Source: Caprimulgus europaeus (taxonomy: Eukaryota > Chordata > Aves > Caprimulgiformes > Caprimulgidae). Taken from it: a DNA stretch of 64,000 nt. Made by a program: the position numbers and the translations under genes. Under the pieces are notes generated by a model. That model ran no database searches. It was given only the letters and a program-made list of their open reading frames with translations, and was not told the origin of the DNA. The stretch lies in assembly GCA_907165065.1 (NCBI GenBank), contig OU015543.1, positions 9,737,501 through 9,801,500 on the forward strand, written 5' to 3'. Numbering within the stretch: the stretch's first letter is position 1; each line of letters starts with the position of its first letter. Positions 1 through 14,445 of the stretch are shown piece after piece.

Positions 1-910
1 TGGAAAATTGTATTTCAGGAAATCTAGTAAAATCTCTTAATTTTTCCTAAATTAACAATACTGTCGATTTCACTTAAATACTATTTCTCCTCCATTATGA
101 GAACAATTACATAAGAAGAGTCTTATATAGGAAAAAACAATCTTTAGCTATTTTCCTGTGAAAAATGTAGAGGTATTCTTAAAATTTCAAATTCAACCTT
201 TCAGGTTAAAAAAGAGGGCACAATGCACTCACTAGGCAAGAGTTTATTATTCATGTTTTGAGATACATTAGTATCTCAAGACCAACCAGTAACAGGAAAT
301 TGTGTTAATCACACAAAGCAGAATGCTTGAAGACAGGCATTTCTTGCTTATTTTGACTTTGTTTACACCTACAGAAGTGTTCACCTACATTTTCTGCATT
401 TCCAGTTAACAGATATGGTGAATAACCTCAAGTGCCTCTGAAAGCCTTAACTCAAAGGCAGACCATCAAACCTCTGACAGTACCTAACTGCCAAATACCA
501 TGGAAGCAGGTGACATTACACCAAAACTAGTGTCCTATACACCATGTAATCACAAAGAGAGTTAAACCACTTTTCAGTAGCTTTTACAAGAAACTGGAGA
601 GTTCTCATTAAAATTCCCTTTCTTTTCCTCACATCCATGTGTTTTTAGACACATTAAAATTAAGCCAGAGGCCTTGTTTTTTCCCCCTTTTAAATATTCT
701 CATAATCTATATATATATATATATATATTATGGAGAAAATTGATGGATTAATTACATGGTCTTTAGAAATCTATGTACAAAACAGCAAGCAATGATCTTA
801 TCTAATGAATAAACAATTTTAAGGTGGCAACAGCAACTTACAGAATATATTAAAAATACATTGAACTCAATATTATTGTTCAGAAAATACTAGATGATTA
901 GTTTACTTAC
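1..910 (-). other. BPTF: BPTF intron 2, partial
   Basis: Sequence downstream of the GTAAGT donor of exon 2. It is AT-rich and has one (AT)n run at about 708-729. No coding exon is visible before the left edge. Confidence 0.8.
708..729. repeat. (AT)n microsatellite
   Basis: About eleven uninterrupted AT dinucleotides inside BPTF intron 2. Confidence 0.9.
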
Positions 911-1733
911 ATAATGATTCTTCTGTTCAGGAACCAGTATTTTCGCCTATGCCTGTCATATCCAATAGGTTCATGTCGAATGTATGGTTTGTTTTTTTGG
1001 ATTTCAGCAACACAGTCAGTCACTCCAGGCACCTTATGTGCTACGCAGACCTCACACTGCCATTCATCTTCTGGTACCTCCTCAAGAGGTGGTTTCACGC
1101 ACTCCAAGTGGTACACAGCTGAACAAGTTTCACAGCAAAGCAAATCCCCAAGTTTGTGACAAACCCTACAATGATCATCATACTGAATAACACCTTCTGA
1201 CATTAACTCTTCACGTGCAATGTTTGTTGTAAGAAACTGATCCACTAAGAACTGCAGAACTTTGATTTTATTCTCTACTGGTCCATAAGGATAGTCCTCT
1301 GTCTCTTGGTAAGGAAGAACATGATGATATTCCTTGTCACTCTCACAATATACCCGCAGAACCTCTGGCCACGTCATTCCATCTATGAAATATAAAGTGG
1401 AATTAACGCTATCTTTGAGGTCAGCAGGTCCAAAGGTAGTATTTGAAGTGTCTTCTTCACGTAAAACTGCTTTTAAAAGCACTATATGCATCTCTGCCAT
1501 AAGTGTGCACTGCTCTTGACTTACCAGAGCAGCACAGAAGTCCTCAAAACGAAAAGGAGAGAGGCGTAAAACAGTGCCAAAGTTCCTTAGTACCTCATAG
1601 ATGGCAATAACATTCATTATATGCTCACTAGGCACCATTAAGTCCTCTGAGGATTTAGGAAACTCCAGGGGTGGGATATCTTTTTCTTCCAATATTGGAG
1701 AACGAGGACGATGCACTCTTTGTCTTCTCCTAC
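911..1733 (-). CDS. BPTF: BPTF coding exon 2 (DDT domain and first PHD finger)
   Basis: Second coding exon of the nucleosome-remodelling factor subunit BPTF, the largest NURF subunit, which tethers the ISWI ATPase SMARCA1 to chromatin. The 823-bp exon has an acceptor after a T-rich tract (TTCCAG, 1740-1734) and a perfect GTAAGT donor (910-905). It encodes roughly residues 215-488. The DDT domain (about 248-310) includes EHIMNVIAIYEVLRNFG and LSPFRFEDFCAALVSQEQC. A WHIM-type segment follows. A C4HC3 PHD finger (about 403-444) starts HCRVCHKLGDLLCCETC and ends WQCEVC. The exon finishes in RHEPIGYDRHRRKYWFLNRR, where the human protein continues without a break. It joins exon 1 in phase 1 (G|GT, Gly) and leaves phase 2. 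Near-identity with the mammalian protein makes the call secure. Later exons, including the second PHD finger and the bromodomain, lie off the left edge. Confidence 0.97.
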
Positions 1734-4700
1734 CTGGAATAAAAAAAAACAACAATAAGAATTTGCCACTCACAGGTCAATATGTTTAAATATCTGTCAT
1801 GACTCTGTCACAAACTTTCTAAACTATTGTAAATTAAGGATTCACATCTTCACAGCTACATAAATGTGCAAATTCTGATAATAACCTTACACTTTAATTA
1901 ACAATATGAAAATAAAATACGTAAGATGTCTGAAATTTTGCGTTAGACACTTCAGAGCAGTTGCATTTTTTGTATTACACATATCAACTGAACCTTTAAA
2001 ATGATGTCTGGAATTTTAATTGTTTAAATTAGTTAAAAAGAAGGACATTTCCCTAAGCCAAAATATTAATTTTGAAATTTTTCTAATTTTTATTCAGCAT
2101 GACTAGTTTATAATTTCTTCTTGGAATTTTAACTTTAAACTTGGAGAATCAAGTTTCAAACAACAGCTACTTTCTATTAAAATACTGCAAGCTATTCTCC
2201 TATCCAGCAGTAGTATAAAGGAAAGATCATTCCAAGCAGATGTCTTAGGACATCAATTTCAACCAAATTAAAATACAGAAGAGAACCTAAACCACTTTGT
2301 CCACTGTTTCTAACTAGAATATTTCCCCTACAAGCCAGAAATAAAAGTTAAATGTCATCTTTTATGAAAATGCTTTAGGAACTCCCAATTAAAACAACCA
2401 ACCAACAAACCTAACCAAAAAACCAAACCATCCCCATGCTTCAAAAACCATAGAATGAGAAGGACAACAACCAACACAAAAGAGCTGTTTCACTACCTAA
2501 AAGACACTGAGCATAATTAATTCAGTCTCAGATGCTAATTGAGATGAGATGCTACACTTTCTTCCCTTTAATTCCACTATCCTTGATGCCAAGCAGAAAG
2601 AAAAACAAAAGAGGAAAGTTTATGTATGTGGCACTACTGGACAAATGAAATATTTAAATCTTCTATCAAAATGAGAAGTATCCAGCTACATGCTGCTATT
2701 TTGCAGCTATCGGTTAAAGTATTAGGATGCACTCATTAAACCTATTTCCTTTAAAAAAAGAATCATCAAATTTAGACAATCTCATAAATTAATCATAAAA
2801 CTATATTCTTGATTTAAAACCAAGAACTGAGATGAAAAATAGTTTTAGGTCCTCTGGTAAGCATACTAAGAATTTCTTAATTATCAATTCTACACAGAGA
2901 AGCAGTCATCAGGATGTGTTTTATTCACAGAGAAAATCCAAAGGAAAAATTAAACTGTCCATAAGAGCAATTTCATATGCACACTTGAATAAGAAGTGAC
3001 ATATATTATGCATTGTGGGATCTGAGACTGAAGAGTGACACAACCAGTATTCTGGAATTTTAAATTTCACATTAATAATCTCTCGATCAAATTCTGTGAA
3101 TAAGAGACCCCTCCCCAAAAAATTGGTTCAAAAATGAAGAGATAAAGTAAGTTCCAGTCATCTTGGATGTTAACATTAAGAGAAAATGGTTCTCTGTGGC
3201 ATTTGTTCAATTCACTCTACTCCCTCCAATACTCCCATAAATACAGAAAATAAGTCTAATGGGGAGTGGGGACAAAAAAAAATGACCTGCTAAGGCAGGA
3301 AGATACCCAAAGACAGATCCTGCTGAACTTGAAAACACCATTATTAAAACTTAAAGTGTTAAAAAGGAAAAAAAAAATACAATTACCTGAAAGAAAAGCT
3401 ACCTTTAAGGAACATCTTGATGCATAATAGATAGTTTGCCAAATGATTCCAGAAGAAAAATAAATCAATCATTGAGCTAGTACGGGAACATGACACCAGA
3501 TACACCTCTCCCTCTCTGACTTTCAAGAATGAGATCTTAGGCAATAAATCAGACACTCTGAGACAATACTGAAGATGAACTGCCAGATGTTTCCATTACA
3601 GAAGTAATGGGTCAACATTATCTGTGTATAAAAATAAGTTTCCAAGTTGTTAAGTTTGAGTTCTGACTGTGGAAAATGAAAGAATGCTTGTAGGACTGAC
3701 TGCCTTCCAATATGCTTCTGCACAAATCAGTGGAAAATGTTTAATCATGGCAAACACAAAACCACAGGAGATTCACAGCCAGGCACCAAGCAAGTGTTCT
3801 TGCAGCAAGAAATACCTCAATTAAACCCAACTTTTCTATCATCGTGATCCAAAATCATCTATGGATAAACCAGAGTTGGTTTAATTTAAAAACCCTGAAG
3901 GAAAAAACACACACGTGGCTACAGACAGACTAAATTACTTGAGGGTCCTGAAGCTTCCTTCAATATTGCAGGACTGTTTAGGACCAGTCCTGGTAGGTGG
4001 TCATACAGGACAACAACAACGCAGAACAGATATTCTGAAATCACTAATGGTCTTCAGAGTCCAAATATCACGAAAAGCTGGCACAGCTATACACTAAGAT
4101 TCTTCTCAGTGTTTGCAATTGTAGCAGAAAAATGTGTCTGTCACACACTAAAGCCATAAAAGAAACAGCCCTTCAAGAAAGAAAGCAAGAATGATCACCT
4201 TGGTTTACCTAAATTAATCAGGAGTCACAACCCCCCTTGGTAATTCCAAGCAAATATAAACTATGATAAAGGAACACTGCTGAAAGCAGCAGACTCCTTA
4301 TTTCTTCTCATTTGTTGAGATTTCCTACTGTGAGAACAAAATTAAAATTTTCCTATGCATTGTTTTTATCCTTCACTGAAAAAAACCCCCAGATTCCTCA
4401 TATACCATGTTTGGTGATGTCTCTTTCACAAGAGATTATCACTGCTATATTTATTATATCAAACTAACAGGAGAAGCAAAAAAAAAAAAAAAGAACCTCA
4501 AAATAAGATATTTCTAATATTTTCTGAAAAAGTTAAAGTTCTCTAACACTTCCTCTTAAAAAGGAAGCATCTTGGTACAATTAGAGGTGTAGAATAAATG
4601 TGTAGAATAAATTTGGTACAAGGATAATATAAGTGTGTGGTTGCATTATTCACACCGCTCTTCATCTTCTATTTCAATCAACTTCCATATTTTCATGTTT

Positions 4701-7700
4701 CCTTTGGTATAAAGCACAGAAATATCAAAAGTAACTGTAGAACTAATAGTTTAGACAATAAAAAAAAATAAAATGTATGCTTCATTTGGCCACTGCTTTG
4801 CGTTATGCCTCACAGTATGCAGCACAGTTACTCTATTGTACCATTCAATGCTCCCAATCCCCACTGTAAATCACACGCACCTCAAGAGCTCAAATAATTT
4901 CACTTTTTGGACACTAAACTGCTTTGAACAATTCTGTACTACATATAATCTGGTTTCCAGAGCTAAAAATTGAAAGTATGTAAAGATGCAGAGTATTTTT
5001 GAAATAAATGGTACCCAGACATATTTTTCTTGAATGGCTTGGTGGCATAGTACTTTTTTTGTCTTTCCAATTTCACTTTCAATTTGTTATTGGTATTTGC
5101 TGTAGTTGGATTAAACAGAACCTGAGGTCTAGAACTTCAAAGCATCACAAAGTGTGATCTGGAAATTCAGAAATTCCAGACCATTTGTGCTTAAATGTAT
5201 TACTGATTGATGCATAAACTGCAATCTCGAGAAACACTCCAGATACTTTTAAAATTAAAACAACAAAAACCAAGCAGCAAAACCAAGCAGTCCAATCTGC
5301 AGTGAAAGTGTTCTAAGTGTCTGTGGAACTTAAATTAAAAGTGCAGGCGAGGGGAACACAATATAACGCTGTCAAAGTGCTGCAGCCTCTGTTTTGAGCT
5401 GAAATGTTTTGTATTCTGATGGTTGGATGGACAACCCCGTCCCTTGCCACGGGCTCAGACAGCAGAGGAAAGGCAGCTCTGAGCTCCAAATAAGGACTTC
5501 AGGCTTGTTTGCAATTCTGATAATCACAATTTCTTCATTGCTAATGATCTGCAGTGTTCTGACATCATCCCACACAGCTCATGCTACTCAGAAGCAGTTT
5601 CAACCTCTGTGAAGGTTTTTGGAAGATCACAGTTCATGTTTACCAAATTGTTCCTCGTATACACAAAAAAATTTAGAAAAAAGTTTTCCTACATATTCAT
5701 ATGAACATATTCAATTTTTTAAGCTCTTCACTTTCATGAAAAATCTTCTTTTCCACAAGGCAAATTGTCCAAGGCTTGAATCTGACATTTACTGGCAGAC
5801 AAAAAAATCCCCCAACTTTGGTCTCTTCAAACACCTGTTATGTTTTTTATTTTACTTTTAATTATTTTAGAGATTCTGAGATTTGACAACAACTTTTTTT
5901 TTTAACTTGTCATTCATCATTAATTCTGCCCTCCACAGGGAATTTTGAGTACTATCTGTGACAAAAAGTGTTAACGGATATTTAATTAAATTGATTAAAA
6001 AATAATCAATTTAATGGCCTCAATTTAAATATTTGAGATGTGCAAGCTCATGTAGATTACACAATAACAACCATACTGTTGCTCTCTTAACTTTCTATTA
6101 CTCCATCACCTACTACCATTAATATTTTTTAATTTATCTTGGTATTGTTTAAATAACTTTGAATAAATCATTTTTATGATTTGCCCTGAATAATTTTCCA
6201 TTTGTGGAAATCTTTTCTCATAGCAGCACAGTTTTTTTGTTTTGTTTTAAGTAGAAACTGCAATATGTACTAACTTGTCTAAAACAAAAAACATCATGAG
6301 AGTTCCAGGGCAGGTGTACCAGCAGAAGTTACTTCTCCTTTAAGCACCATCACCTGAGTGACTGCACTTTAAATTGAATCTAGATGTATCTACTTTTAAT
6401 TAAACAAAGTCAATTTACTCACACTGAACTTTCCCAAAATGGACTCAATTTTTATTACATGCAAATTGTTTACTTTTAAGATTGTTTCTGCATATTAACC
6501 AAATCTCTGAATCAAATTCCACTTTCAAGCTTGAGCCAGTACAAAGAGAGAAAATGTCCACTCTACACCATTCAAATTCCATAGCTTTATTTGAGAGGAT
6601 AAATTGATCTGCCAATAGTGTCCTGCTGCCATGACTGGACTATTTACAGGATCCAGATCATCTTGAGTGTCTCAGCATTATACTTCTATTTAGCATAAAC
6701 TTCTTTTAAATTGCATTCCTTCACTAGTTGTCTCCAAAAGTGATGAAGCAGTCTGCAATGGTTGCCTCTCCCTATTTTGAATTCTCTAGTTGAAGAGCTG
6801 CCTGTAATTAAGATTAAGGAGTAAACAATTTTATTCACATGGCACATTTAATTACACATATTGATAATTATAGTCTACACTTACTATAATCTATTAAAAT
6901 CATTTATATTACAAATATTTAAGCAAAACATACTAATGATATTTGAAAAAAATGAAGTTACTGAAGTAACAGGCTGAGCACCCAAAACCAGAATTTACTG
7001 AAGCTCTTAAGAAAACAAAAACCTTTGTTGTTTGTTTTTTTTTTTTCTTAAATTTCCATCTATTCAACCTATTTGGTTCAAATACTGACCCTTTCAAAAT
7101 TTCAAAAATTAAGCAGAGCTTGAAAGGACCAAAAAGTATGTCTCCATTTTCATTCACAGACTGAAAGAAGAAAAGGGAAAGTCACATCTATTCTTTAACT
7201 CTTTACCATAGGAGGATAAGAAATGTAAAAACATTTCAACCATCTTTAACATCTTCTGCTTTATGCAGACAGCTTTAAAACACAGTTTTTGAATGAAATA
7301 TTTACATCAGTGTCCAGAATACAGAAAGGCTGTACCATGACTCAATATGACTTTCATGCTTTAGTTGTATTTCAGTTTCCACACACATGTAGCCCTACAA
7401 AAAGCTCAAAAATCCAGTTTAGCCTTGTCTCACTTAAGTTACAAAGCCCTTCACTCCAGATGTACAGTATGAGTAAACAGAGCCTTTCAGCCCAACATAT
7501 TTCAAGTGATGGACTGGTGGATGGAGCTCCTACACAACAAATATTCTGCCAGAACCACTGTCTTGTTTAAACAAGGAGAGTGGTAGCTACACTGGTATGA
7601 CCTAAAAAATAAACACTGGTTCCAGCATTTCTTGATTAGAGAGCTCACAAATGGGCTCATTTATCTTCCCTAAAAACTTCCCTTCTTCATAATTTCTCAG

Positions 7701-10700
7701 CACTTGGGCACTAAGACTCCAGCTTAGAGTTCCTGTTCACGGTTGCAGTGGACAGGATAAACTTGATAGAGTAGAGAGGAGAGAAAAGACAGACTGAGAA
7801 GTTCCAGATACTTCAGTAATTTGTCACAGGAGGGAGACAAAATTTTAAAACAAACCCCCTTAGGCACACTCCACATTTGACCCCAGCAAGTGAAGAGACT
7901 TTCAATTTTCCCCCCAATAAGAGATTAATTCTTGGCTTCTAGTTCCACAAGTCAAACTACGCTACTCTTACATAAAAGTTCATCTTTAGTACAATAGAAC
8001 TGGGTTGGTTTTGTTTCCCACATCATGAGTCACTACAGAAACTTCTCCACATAAAGACCAGCTGGTGGTTATACCATGTCCTGGAAGCACAAGTGCTCCT
8101 TAGAGAAGATGCCTTCTTCTCTGTTTTACTTCTGCCTAGAAATTCTGGCTTTTGACCACCCTTCCAAGCTTACTCAGACTGTTTTTGTTTGGTTTTAATA
8201 AAGGTAAAACAATCAGACATTTGCTGTCCCATATTCCTACTCTGCACTACGCAAGTTTCAAATGAGAATGTACAGCAACAAACAAGTTTTTGTTAAATAT
8301 CACTGAGAAAACTGAAAACAGTTGATGAAAATGCATAAGAACTTTTAAATGTTTTTTCTTTCCCTTTCCCCCCCCCCCCTCCAGCAGCAGAATGCATAAA
8401 CTGAATATGGCTACATGTTTGTCACAGCAATATCCAAACTGGTTCCTTAATTAAAAGTCAACCTCTTGGGAGAGCATTTGCTCAGCTAACACCAAAGAAG
8501 AAAAAGCAGTAAAATGAATCAGTTTAACATAAAATAAGAATATAGTATGAAAAGCAGTACTAAAATAGAAAAAATCCAAATAGTTTTCTTGGGATGGGGC
8601 AAAATTAAAGGCTTTGACTTATACAAAACACTTTTTTCCCTTTTTAAAAATGCCAATATGACAATTAACATGTTTCTAATATTCAAAAGTAAAATTATCT
8701 CTTCCAGAAAAAGATTCTGAAAGAGTAAGATGCACTTGTAACTACTTGTAAGTGCAGCTCCAATTTGAATATTGCTCTGCAACAATCGTACCTAACCCAA
8801 ATTTATTCATTTTGCCTGGAAAAAGAAAAACCACAAACCAGATTAAACTTAAAATCTAAACTGACATTAAAAACGACACATTCCAAGCACCACAAAAGCT
8901 TTGGAAGTTGAAGGAAAAGTGTAAAAATAACTGGTGACTAGACTAGATCCTGAGAGCATTCATATCTCAGAATTCTCACCACGTGCTCCCAAGTTAAGTT
9001 TGACGACTGCCTCACGTTGTGCAAAACAAGGTCTTTATGTACTTTAAAAAATATTTCAAAACTTTAAAACCTTTGACCATTTATTTTTTCAGTTTGCACA
9101 TGTGTCAGTAGTACACTTCTAAATCAAACTAGAAGTGATTTTGCATTAAGAATTTAATTTCTCTACGTTGTGGCCATCAGCACACTCTCAGTAGGAGCCA
9201 GGAATACAAACCCTGATGTTCTAAGGCATCATTTTAACCTTTGGGTAACTACTGCAAGACAGGGAGCAGATGAGATCCCACACTGGCATTCTGAGCAGTA
9301 CTCAGAGTTACAGTCCTTCTGTGCCTAGAACCCAGGGGAAAAAAACAGTAGCACTAATATAACCATTTTCAGGAATGTTCTGACAATTTCTTAGCTAGGA
9401 CACGCTCAGGGTTAAGCTGTAACTAATTTAAAAAGTTAGTGAGCCCTGAGAACCAGCCCAAATCTACCAAAATCCACTTTTATTCACCTTACACCAGTTC
9501 TATGCAATACAATGGTCAGCTATGGAATTTTACTGTAGACCTACAAAAAAATCTGCATAATAAACTCATCTGCAGTACATCAAATTATTCTACCTTTGAC
9601 AACACACATACTTTGATAATGGTCCGGTATTTGCTGCACAGAGCTTCTTAGAAAGATGACTGAAGTGACAAATGCTCTTTTCAGATAAACTGCAAATTTG
9701 CATGTCAATACAACAGAAACAGCCACAGATTTCCTTGTTTGGCCTTCTACACAATTTCTTTGCTAGGACTCATCTACATTTTTCATGACTGGCATGATGA
9801 ACCAGTGATAGTTCCTCCAGAGCACAAATCAAAGTTCAGATTTCTAAATGGCAAATAAGAGCATGCCAGATTTAATCTAGAGAACAGGGTACCCTAGGTA
9901 AGATGTCTGGGAAGCTGGTAAATCTTCTGACATGACAGACAAAAGAGGCTGCATATCTCACTGTCCTATCTCAGTGTCTCCACTTAAACAGCTCTTCAGG
10001 AGTATGAAAAGGTGTTAAGATATAAAATTACTACAGACAACAAAAAATGCAGCACCTCATCTCCAGTTAAATTCTTTCACTCTGAAGATAAAAGCACACT
10101 GGTGAGTAACTGGTTAACAGCAGTGATGGTCAATCACTGCAAATACTCAGCCTAGCAAAATTCATCTAAAAAAATAATTTAATGTATTTTAAGACAAATA
10201 TTTTGGCTTACAACTCCACTGCTGTCCATTTGCTTGTTAGCCTGACTGATGATTTTTATCTCAGCCAAAATCTAGATGTATAGCTCTTCCTAAAGCTAAT
10301 TTTCCTAGTTTTTGAGGAAGAAAATCAAGAAACAAAAAATAAAGGACTTCTAGGTATCTTCATTAAATACTTATTATAAAATTCTGCAACATATGGAAAA
10401 TACTTGATATCTATAATGCAACTGTAACAAGCCTGATGCAGAGCTTACAGTGGGCAAGTAATGGTAAAATTTTTTAGTGATACAAAAAATATAGGATATC
10501 TACCCTAAAAGTACATCTACCTTCTGGGAATACAAAGGGATAAGACAGAAGGGACATTAACACACGTGCAAAAAAATCCCTCCATCAAAAGTTCATCCAA
10601 CAGAAGGAAAAGCAATGATAAACCTCATATGCACTCACACAGTAAGCTTTCACTGCACCACTATTAAGGTTTATATCAAAGGCATTTTACCACTCTTAAG

Positions 10701-11687
10701 GTTTTGCTTCTTTAAATACCTGAATACAGTAAAAAAGTACTCCTACACCCAAGTTCCAGATATACCATAAACTCCCCAGCAGAGCAGAAAAAATGAGCCC
10801 TTCTTGGCTAGAGACATTGCACTGTGATCTTTTAATTCATTGTTCAATCTAAGTTTGAAAAAACTGTATAAAGTCTGTCACCCATTTAAGTGGGTAAATC
10901 TTGGTTGGCAGGAAAGTTTGATTGGGATTGCAATTTTTCACTACCCTGCTCTCAAAAAATACCTCGATTTTTCACTACCCTGCTCTTCACCCCCCAAGAC
11001 TACAACCTGAAAGTGACTGAGGGAAGATAAGTAGAGAACTATCATTCATCATCTCATCTAGTAGAGAAGAAACACAGGATTCTGTCAGGGGCCAGGGAAA
11101 AACAATGGAGGAGGCAGCCCTTCACGGCCTCCAGTTAACCACAGGAACTTTGTCACTGTATCTTACAATTTGTCTAGTTTGAAGACAAATATATCAAAAT
11201 AAAAAAAAACAACCCCTGTATCTAAACAAAAGACCACTTCTGGCTCAGCATGCACCTGAGTGAAAGAGCACTGGAGCCCATGAAGAAACTCTGAAGACAG
11301 GTCACCGTATGCTTGCCTTATTCTTAACACTCCTCTCTGCACTGGCTGCTGTCAGATAAAGAGATACCGAGGTGAGGTGAACCTTTTCCTTGCCTATTAA
11401 TGCTGTTCTAATGTCAAGTATCTCTTCCTGGATTATGATAAGATTAAGTTTTCACTTCATGCCACCACTGTCTAGCAGTGCTCACCATGTAGATATTCCT
11501 TCAGCAGAAGCAAGACATGGATTGAGCTGATGGAATGAAAAGTTCCTACTTTCTTTGCAAAAGGGCAACAGCATCTCTGGGACAGAGGGAAGGAAGGAGG
11601 GAGACCTTTAGGCAAACACTGAACTAATGAGAACTGCCAGTAAATTGCCCAAATAACCACATAGATGTTTTAACTATCAAACACTCA

Positions 11688-11731
<44 letters not shown>

Positions 11732-13600
11732 CACATAAGGATGAAAATGCTTAAACTTATCTTAAAAAAAGTTAACTGAACTTACCCTGACCAAGTGAGA
11801 AATAAACATATAAATTACTAAAATGGTTTCTGATACACCTAAATACCACATAAAACCTGTCTATGCTTGCACAACAATGCACACAGTTATCTTGTTATTT
11901 GCCAAAACACTTAAGTACATTTCAAAAATTGAATACACCCATACTCTGTAGAACTCACTTTAAACCTGGATGCTCATGTAAAAAAATATTTTCCTGACCT
12001 AGCCAATTAAAATCATAAAAGTGTTCTTTCCCTCACAAAAGCATCCCGAGAAAAAAGTAATAAAAATTAAAGTTACCACAACTAAGCAGAAAATGAAGAG
12101 TTAAAAGGTAAGAGAGTACTTTATAGGAAAACTAACAGGTAAACTAACACCTGAAAGAAATTATCTCTGAATTAAGTTCATTTAGTAATGTATGTTTGTG
12201 TTTTGATTCAATTAGGTTCCTGGGTATATGGATATAGATTAAAAATATACATATATAGAGACAAGACACGAGTTTTTTAAAGAACTATTATGAAGTCACA
12301 TAGTGTGCTGATGCCATTAACCAAAATAAAAACAAATGACACATTAGCAGCCAGTACTTCCCCCTCGTAAAAAGTTGTCAGCTAACTACTCAAAACTACA
12401 CTCCTTTTGAAATAAAATGCAATGCATTTACACCAACAACCTGTTCCTCCCCCCTTCCAAATTGCCCAAATAGTTGTACAACAGCAGTGTTTGTTACTCT
12501 GTAGCCCAATTCAGAAACACCCCTAGGTTATTCCTAAATTTAACTACTCTCAAGGTTCAGAGAATTTAAAAAAAAAAAAAAAAAATCCTAAGCTTAAAAT
12601 CCATTCTGGAATGAATTCAAATTAATCCAAAGTGCTTAAGTTTAGATAAAGAATTTTTTAAGCTTGAAACTCACATGGTTAATGAACTAATTAAGGACAA
12701 ACAGAAGTGCAGGCCTTAAAATCTGAGCCCAAATTTGCCACTAGAGGTTAAAAAAAAAAATAAATTATCACAATGATGTTTAATGAGTTTTAACCCCAGC
12801 ATGAGTTTTAAAGGTTGCCGTATCTTAAGATAAACGCAGTATTTAAACCCAAGACTTTTGACTCAACCTCCACCTTCTAATCTTTATGTTTGACTAAAAC
12901 TAGGTTTACACCCTTGCAATGAGGCCCTGTGCACTTTTCCCCAAACTATAACAATGCAATCTCCATTTTGAACAATGCACCTCATTTCCCTCCTTGGAAA
13001 GCTAGTTTTGTCTTAAAGCCAGTAAATGATGGATCTAGTTATACCTCTGATATCAAGAGCCTGAAAATTTTCAGTGTTTATGGTTGTTTTTTTGTTGGGT
13101 TTTTTTTTTGGCCACTTCAAGTTGCATGTGCTTCCTTTCCTTTTAACATCAAGTTATATTTGCAAGCACAAGCCATCCTTTCCTGTATATATTTGAAAGG
13201 ACCTCTTTGCAAGGCATGCATCTCATTTCCCTTGTTTTATAAATATTAAGGGAAGGCTCCATACACTTTTGACACTGTCTGCAACATGTTCTGGGTGTAT
13301 CATGCATTTCTGCAGTCACCACCATCTCCATGCACATTTGCAAAGCATCCCCTTGTTACAGCATGTGCTGCCCTCCCTCCCTCCTCTCAGTGCATGTGCT
13401 TGTAAGCATCTTCTAATATTCCCTGCATCCCTGGGGTTGCCAGTCGTTAATATGCATACCCCTCTCTCCCTGTGAGTGCTTGCAGGCATCCCTTACATAC
13501 ACGCATGGTAGGAAGAATGCGTGTGGACTGTATTTGCAAACCTAGAGGGAGCATGTGGGGTGCCCTCGACTTGTTTTAGTTCATCCCACTGACTCTCTAC
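1734..13600 (-). other. BPTF: BPTF intron 1
   Basis: An 11.9-kb AT-rich intron between the two coding exons. Apart from short simple repeats (A/T runs, the (TG)n(TA)n tract at 11690-11728, a C-run at 8371-8381) I see no exon, RNA gene or recognisable transposon. The open frames in it are short and have no family resemblance. The last 500 bases before exon 1 (13100-13580) are T/C-rich with several loose GCATGTG-type repeats. Confidence 0.85.
11690..11728. repeat. (TG)n(TA)n compound microsatellite
   Basis: About four TG dinucleotides run directly into about fifteen TA dinucleotides, inside BPTF intron 1. Confidence 0.92.
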
Positions 13601-14243
13601 CTGGGGTGCTGCTGTAGGTGCTGTGGCTCCTGAAGCTGCTCTCAGTGCAATAACTGGCATCGTCTTCATCCTCCATCTCTTCAGGGTAGTCAGAGTCGTC
13701 GTCGTCGTCCTCCTCCATTATCTCCTCCTCCTCTTCCTCCTCGGAGTCCTGGTTATCCTCGGGGTCTCCCTCCTCTTCCTCCTCGGACACCATGCTCTCC
13801 TCCTCCTCCTCTTCACTCTCATGATCATCGTACACCACTTTGCTGATGCTCCTCCTGGACGAGGCAGCCCTGCCTTGGCTGTTGCAGCTGCCTCCTCCGC
13901 CTCCTCCCCCTGCTCCTCCAGCCCCAGCCCTGCCCCTACCCTTACCGCTGCTGCCTCCCCCACCAGGGGTGCTGCTGCTGCCGCTGCCTCCCTTCCTCTT
14001 GCTGCCCCCCCTGGGGGAGGCGGTGGCGGGGGAAGAGGCCTGGGCAGCCCCGGCTCCCTTCTGCTTGGGCCCCGCCGTCTCCGCCTGGGCCGAGGTCGCC
14101 CACCTGCCGCGGCTGCTGCCCCGCTGCCGGGACCTCAGCCCCCCGATGGGGCCCGCCGAGGCGGGCGGAGCCGGGGAGCTCGCCTGAGCGGTGGCCGCCG
14201 GCTGCTGCTGCTGCTTGGGCGGCCTGCCTCGCCGGCCCCGCAT
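13601..14243 (-). CDS. BPTF: BPTF coding exon 1 (N-terminus, AT-hook-like start and acidic domain)
   Basis: First coding exon of BPTF, 643 bp. I start it at the ATG at 14243-14241 because the product then begins MRGRRGRPPK, as in mammals. The frame stays open upstream to 14435 but has no earlier ATG there. In order: an AT-hook-like RGRRGRPPK (residues 2-10), a short Gln run, a Pro/Ala/Ser/Gly-rich low-complexity region containing GPIGGLRSR and GSSRGRW, a glycine-rich stretch, the conserved KVVYDDHESEEEEE, a long Asp/Glu tract (about 145-200) and the conserved SDYPEEMEDEDDASYCTESS segment. The exon ends STPG at a CAG|GTAGAG donor (13601/13600). The low-complexity half differs from human in length and composition. 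The acidic and flanking segments are strongly conserved. The -3 position of the start codon is G. Confidence 0.95.
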
Positions 14244-14397
14244 CTCTGGGCGCTGGCCGAGGGTGGGGGGAAGGGAGGGGGAAAGGAAGGCTCGGGAGGG
14301 CGCTCGGAGTCCGGACAGGCGGCTACGGGGAAGCTCCCCCCCCTGCGAGGGATCCGGGCCGGGGAGGGGGGGCCGCCGAGCTGTGAGGGCCGAGGGC

Positions 14398-14445
14398 TCA
14401 ATCCGAATTGCCGGCGTCCCGCTCCGGATCGCCACCGGCCGCCAT
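14398..14445 (-). CDS. Short upstream ORF in the BPTF 5' UTR
   Basis: Starts at the ATG within the YY1 motif and stops at TGA (14400-14398), giving 15 residues, MAAGGDPERDAGNSD. It is in a different frame from BPTF and ends about 155 bases before the main start codon. Whether it is translated, or is even in the mRNA, depends on the true start site. I call it as a possible translational control element, not as a protein gene. Confidence 0.35.
   Translation of the reverse strand: MAAGGDPERDAGNSD

Noticed and set aside
14244..14435. N-terminal extension of BPTF upstream of MRGRRGRPPK
   Set aside because: The frame is open but contains no ATG, and known BPTF proteins begin at MRGRR.
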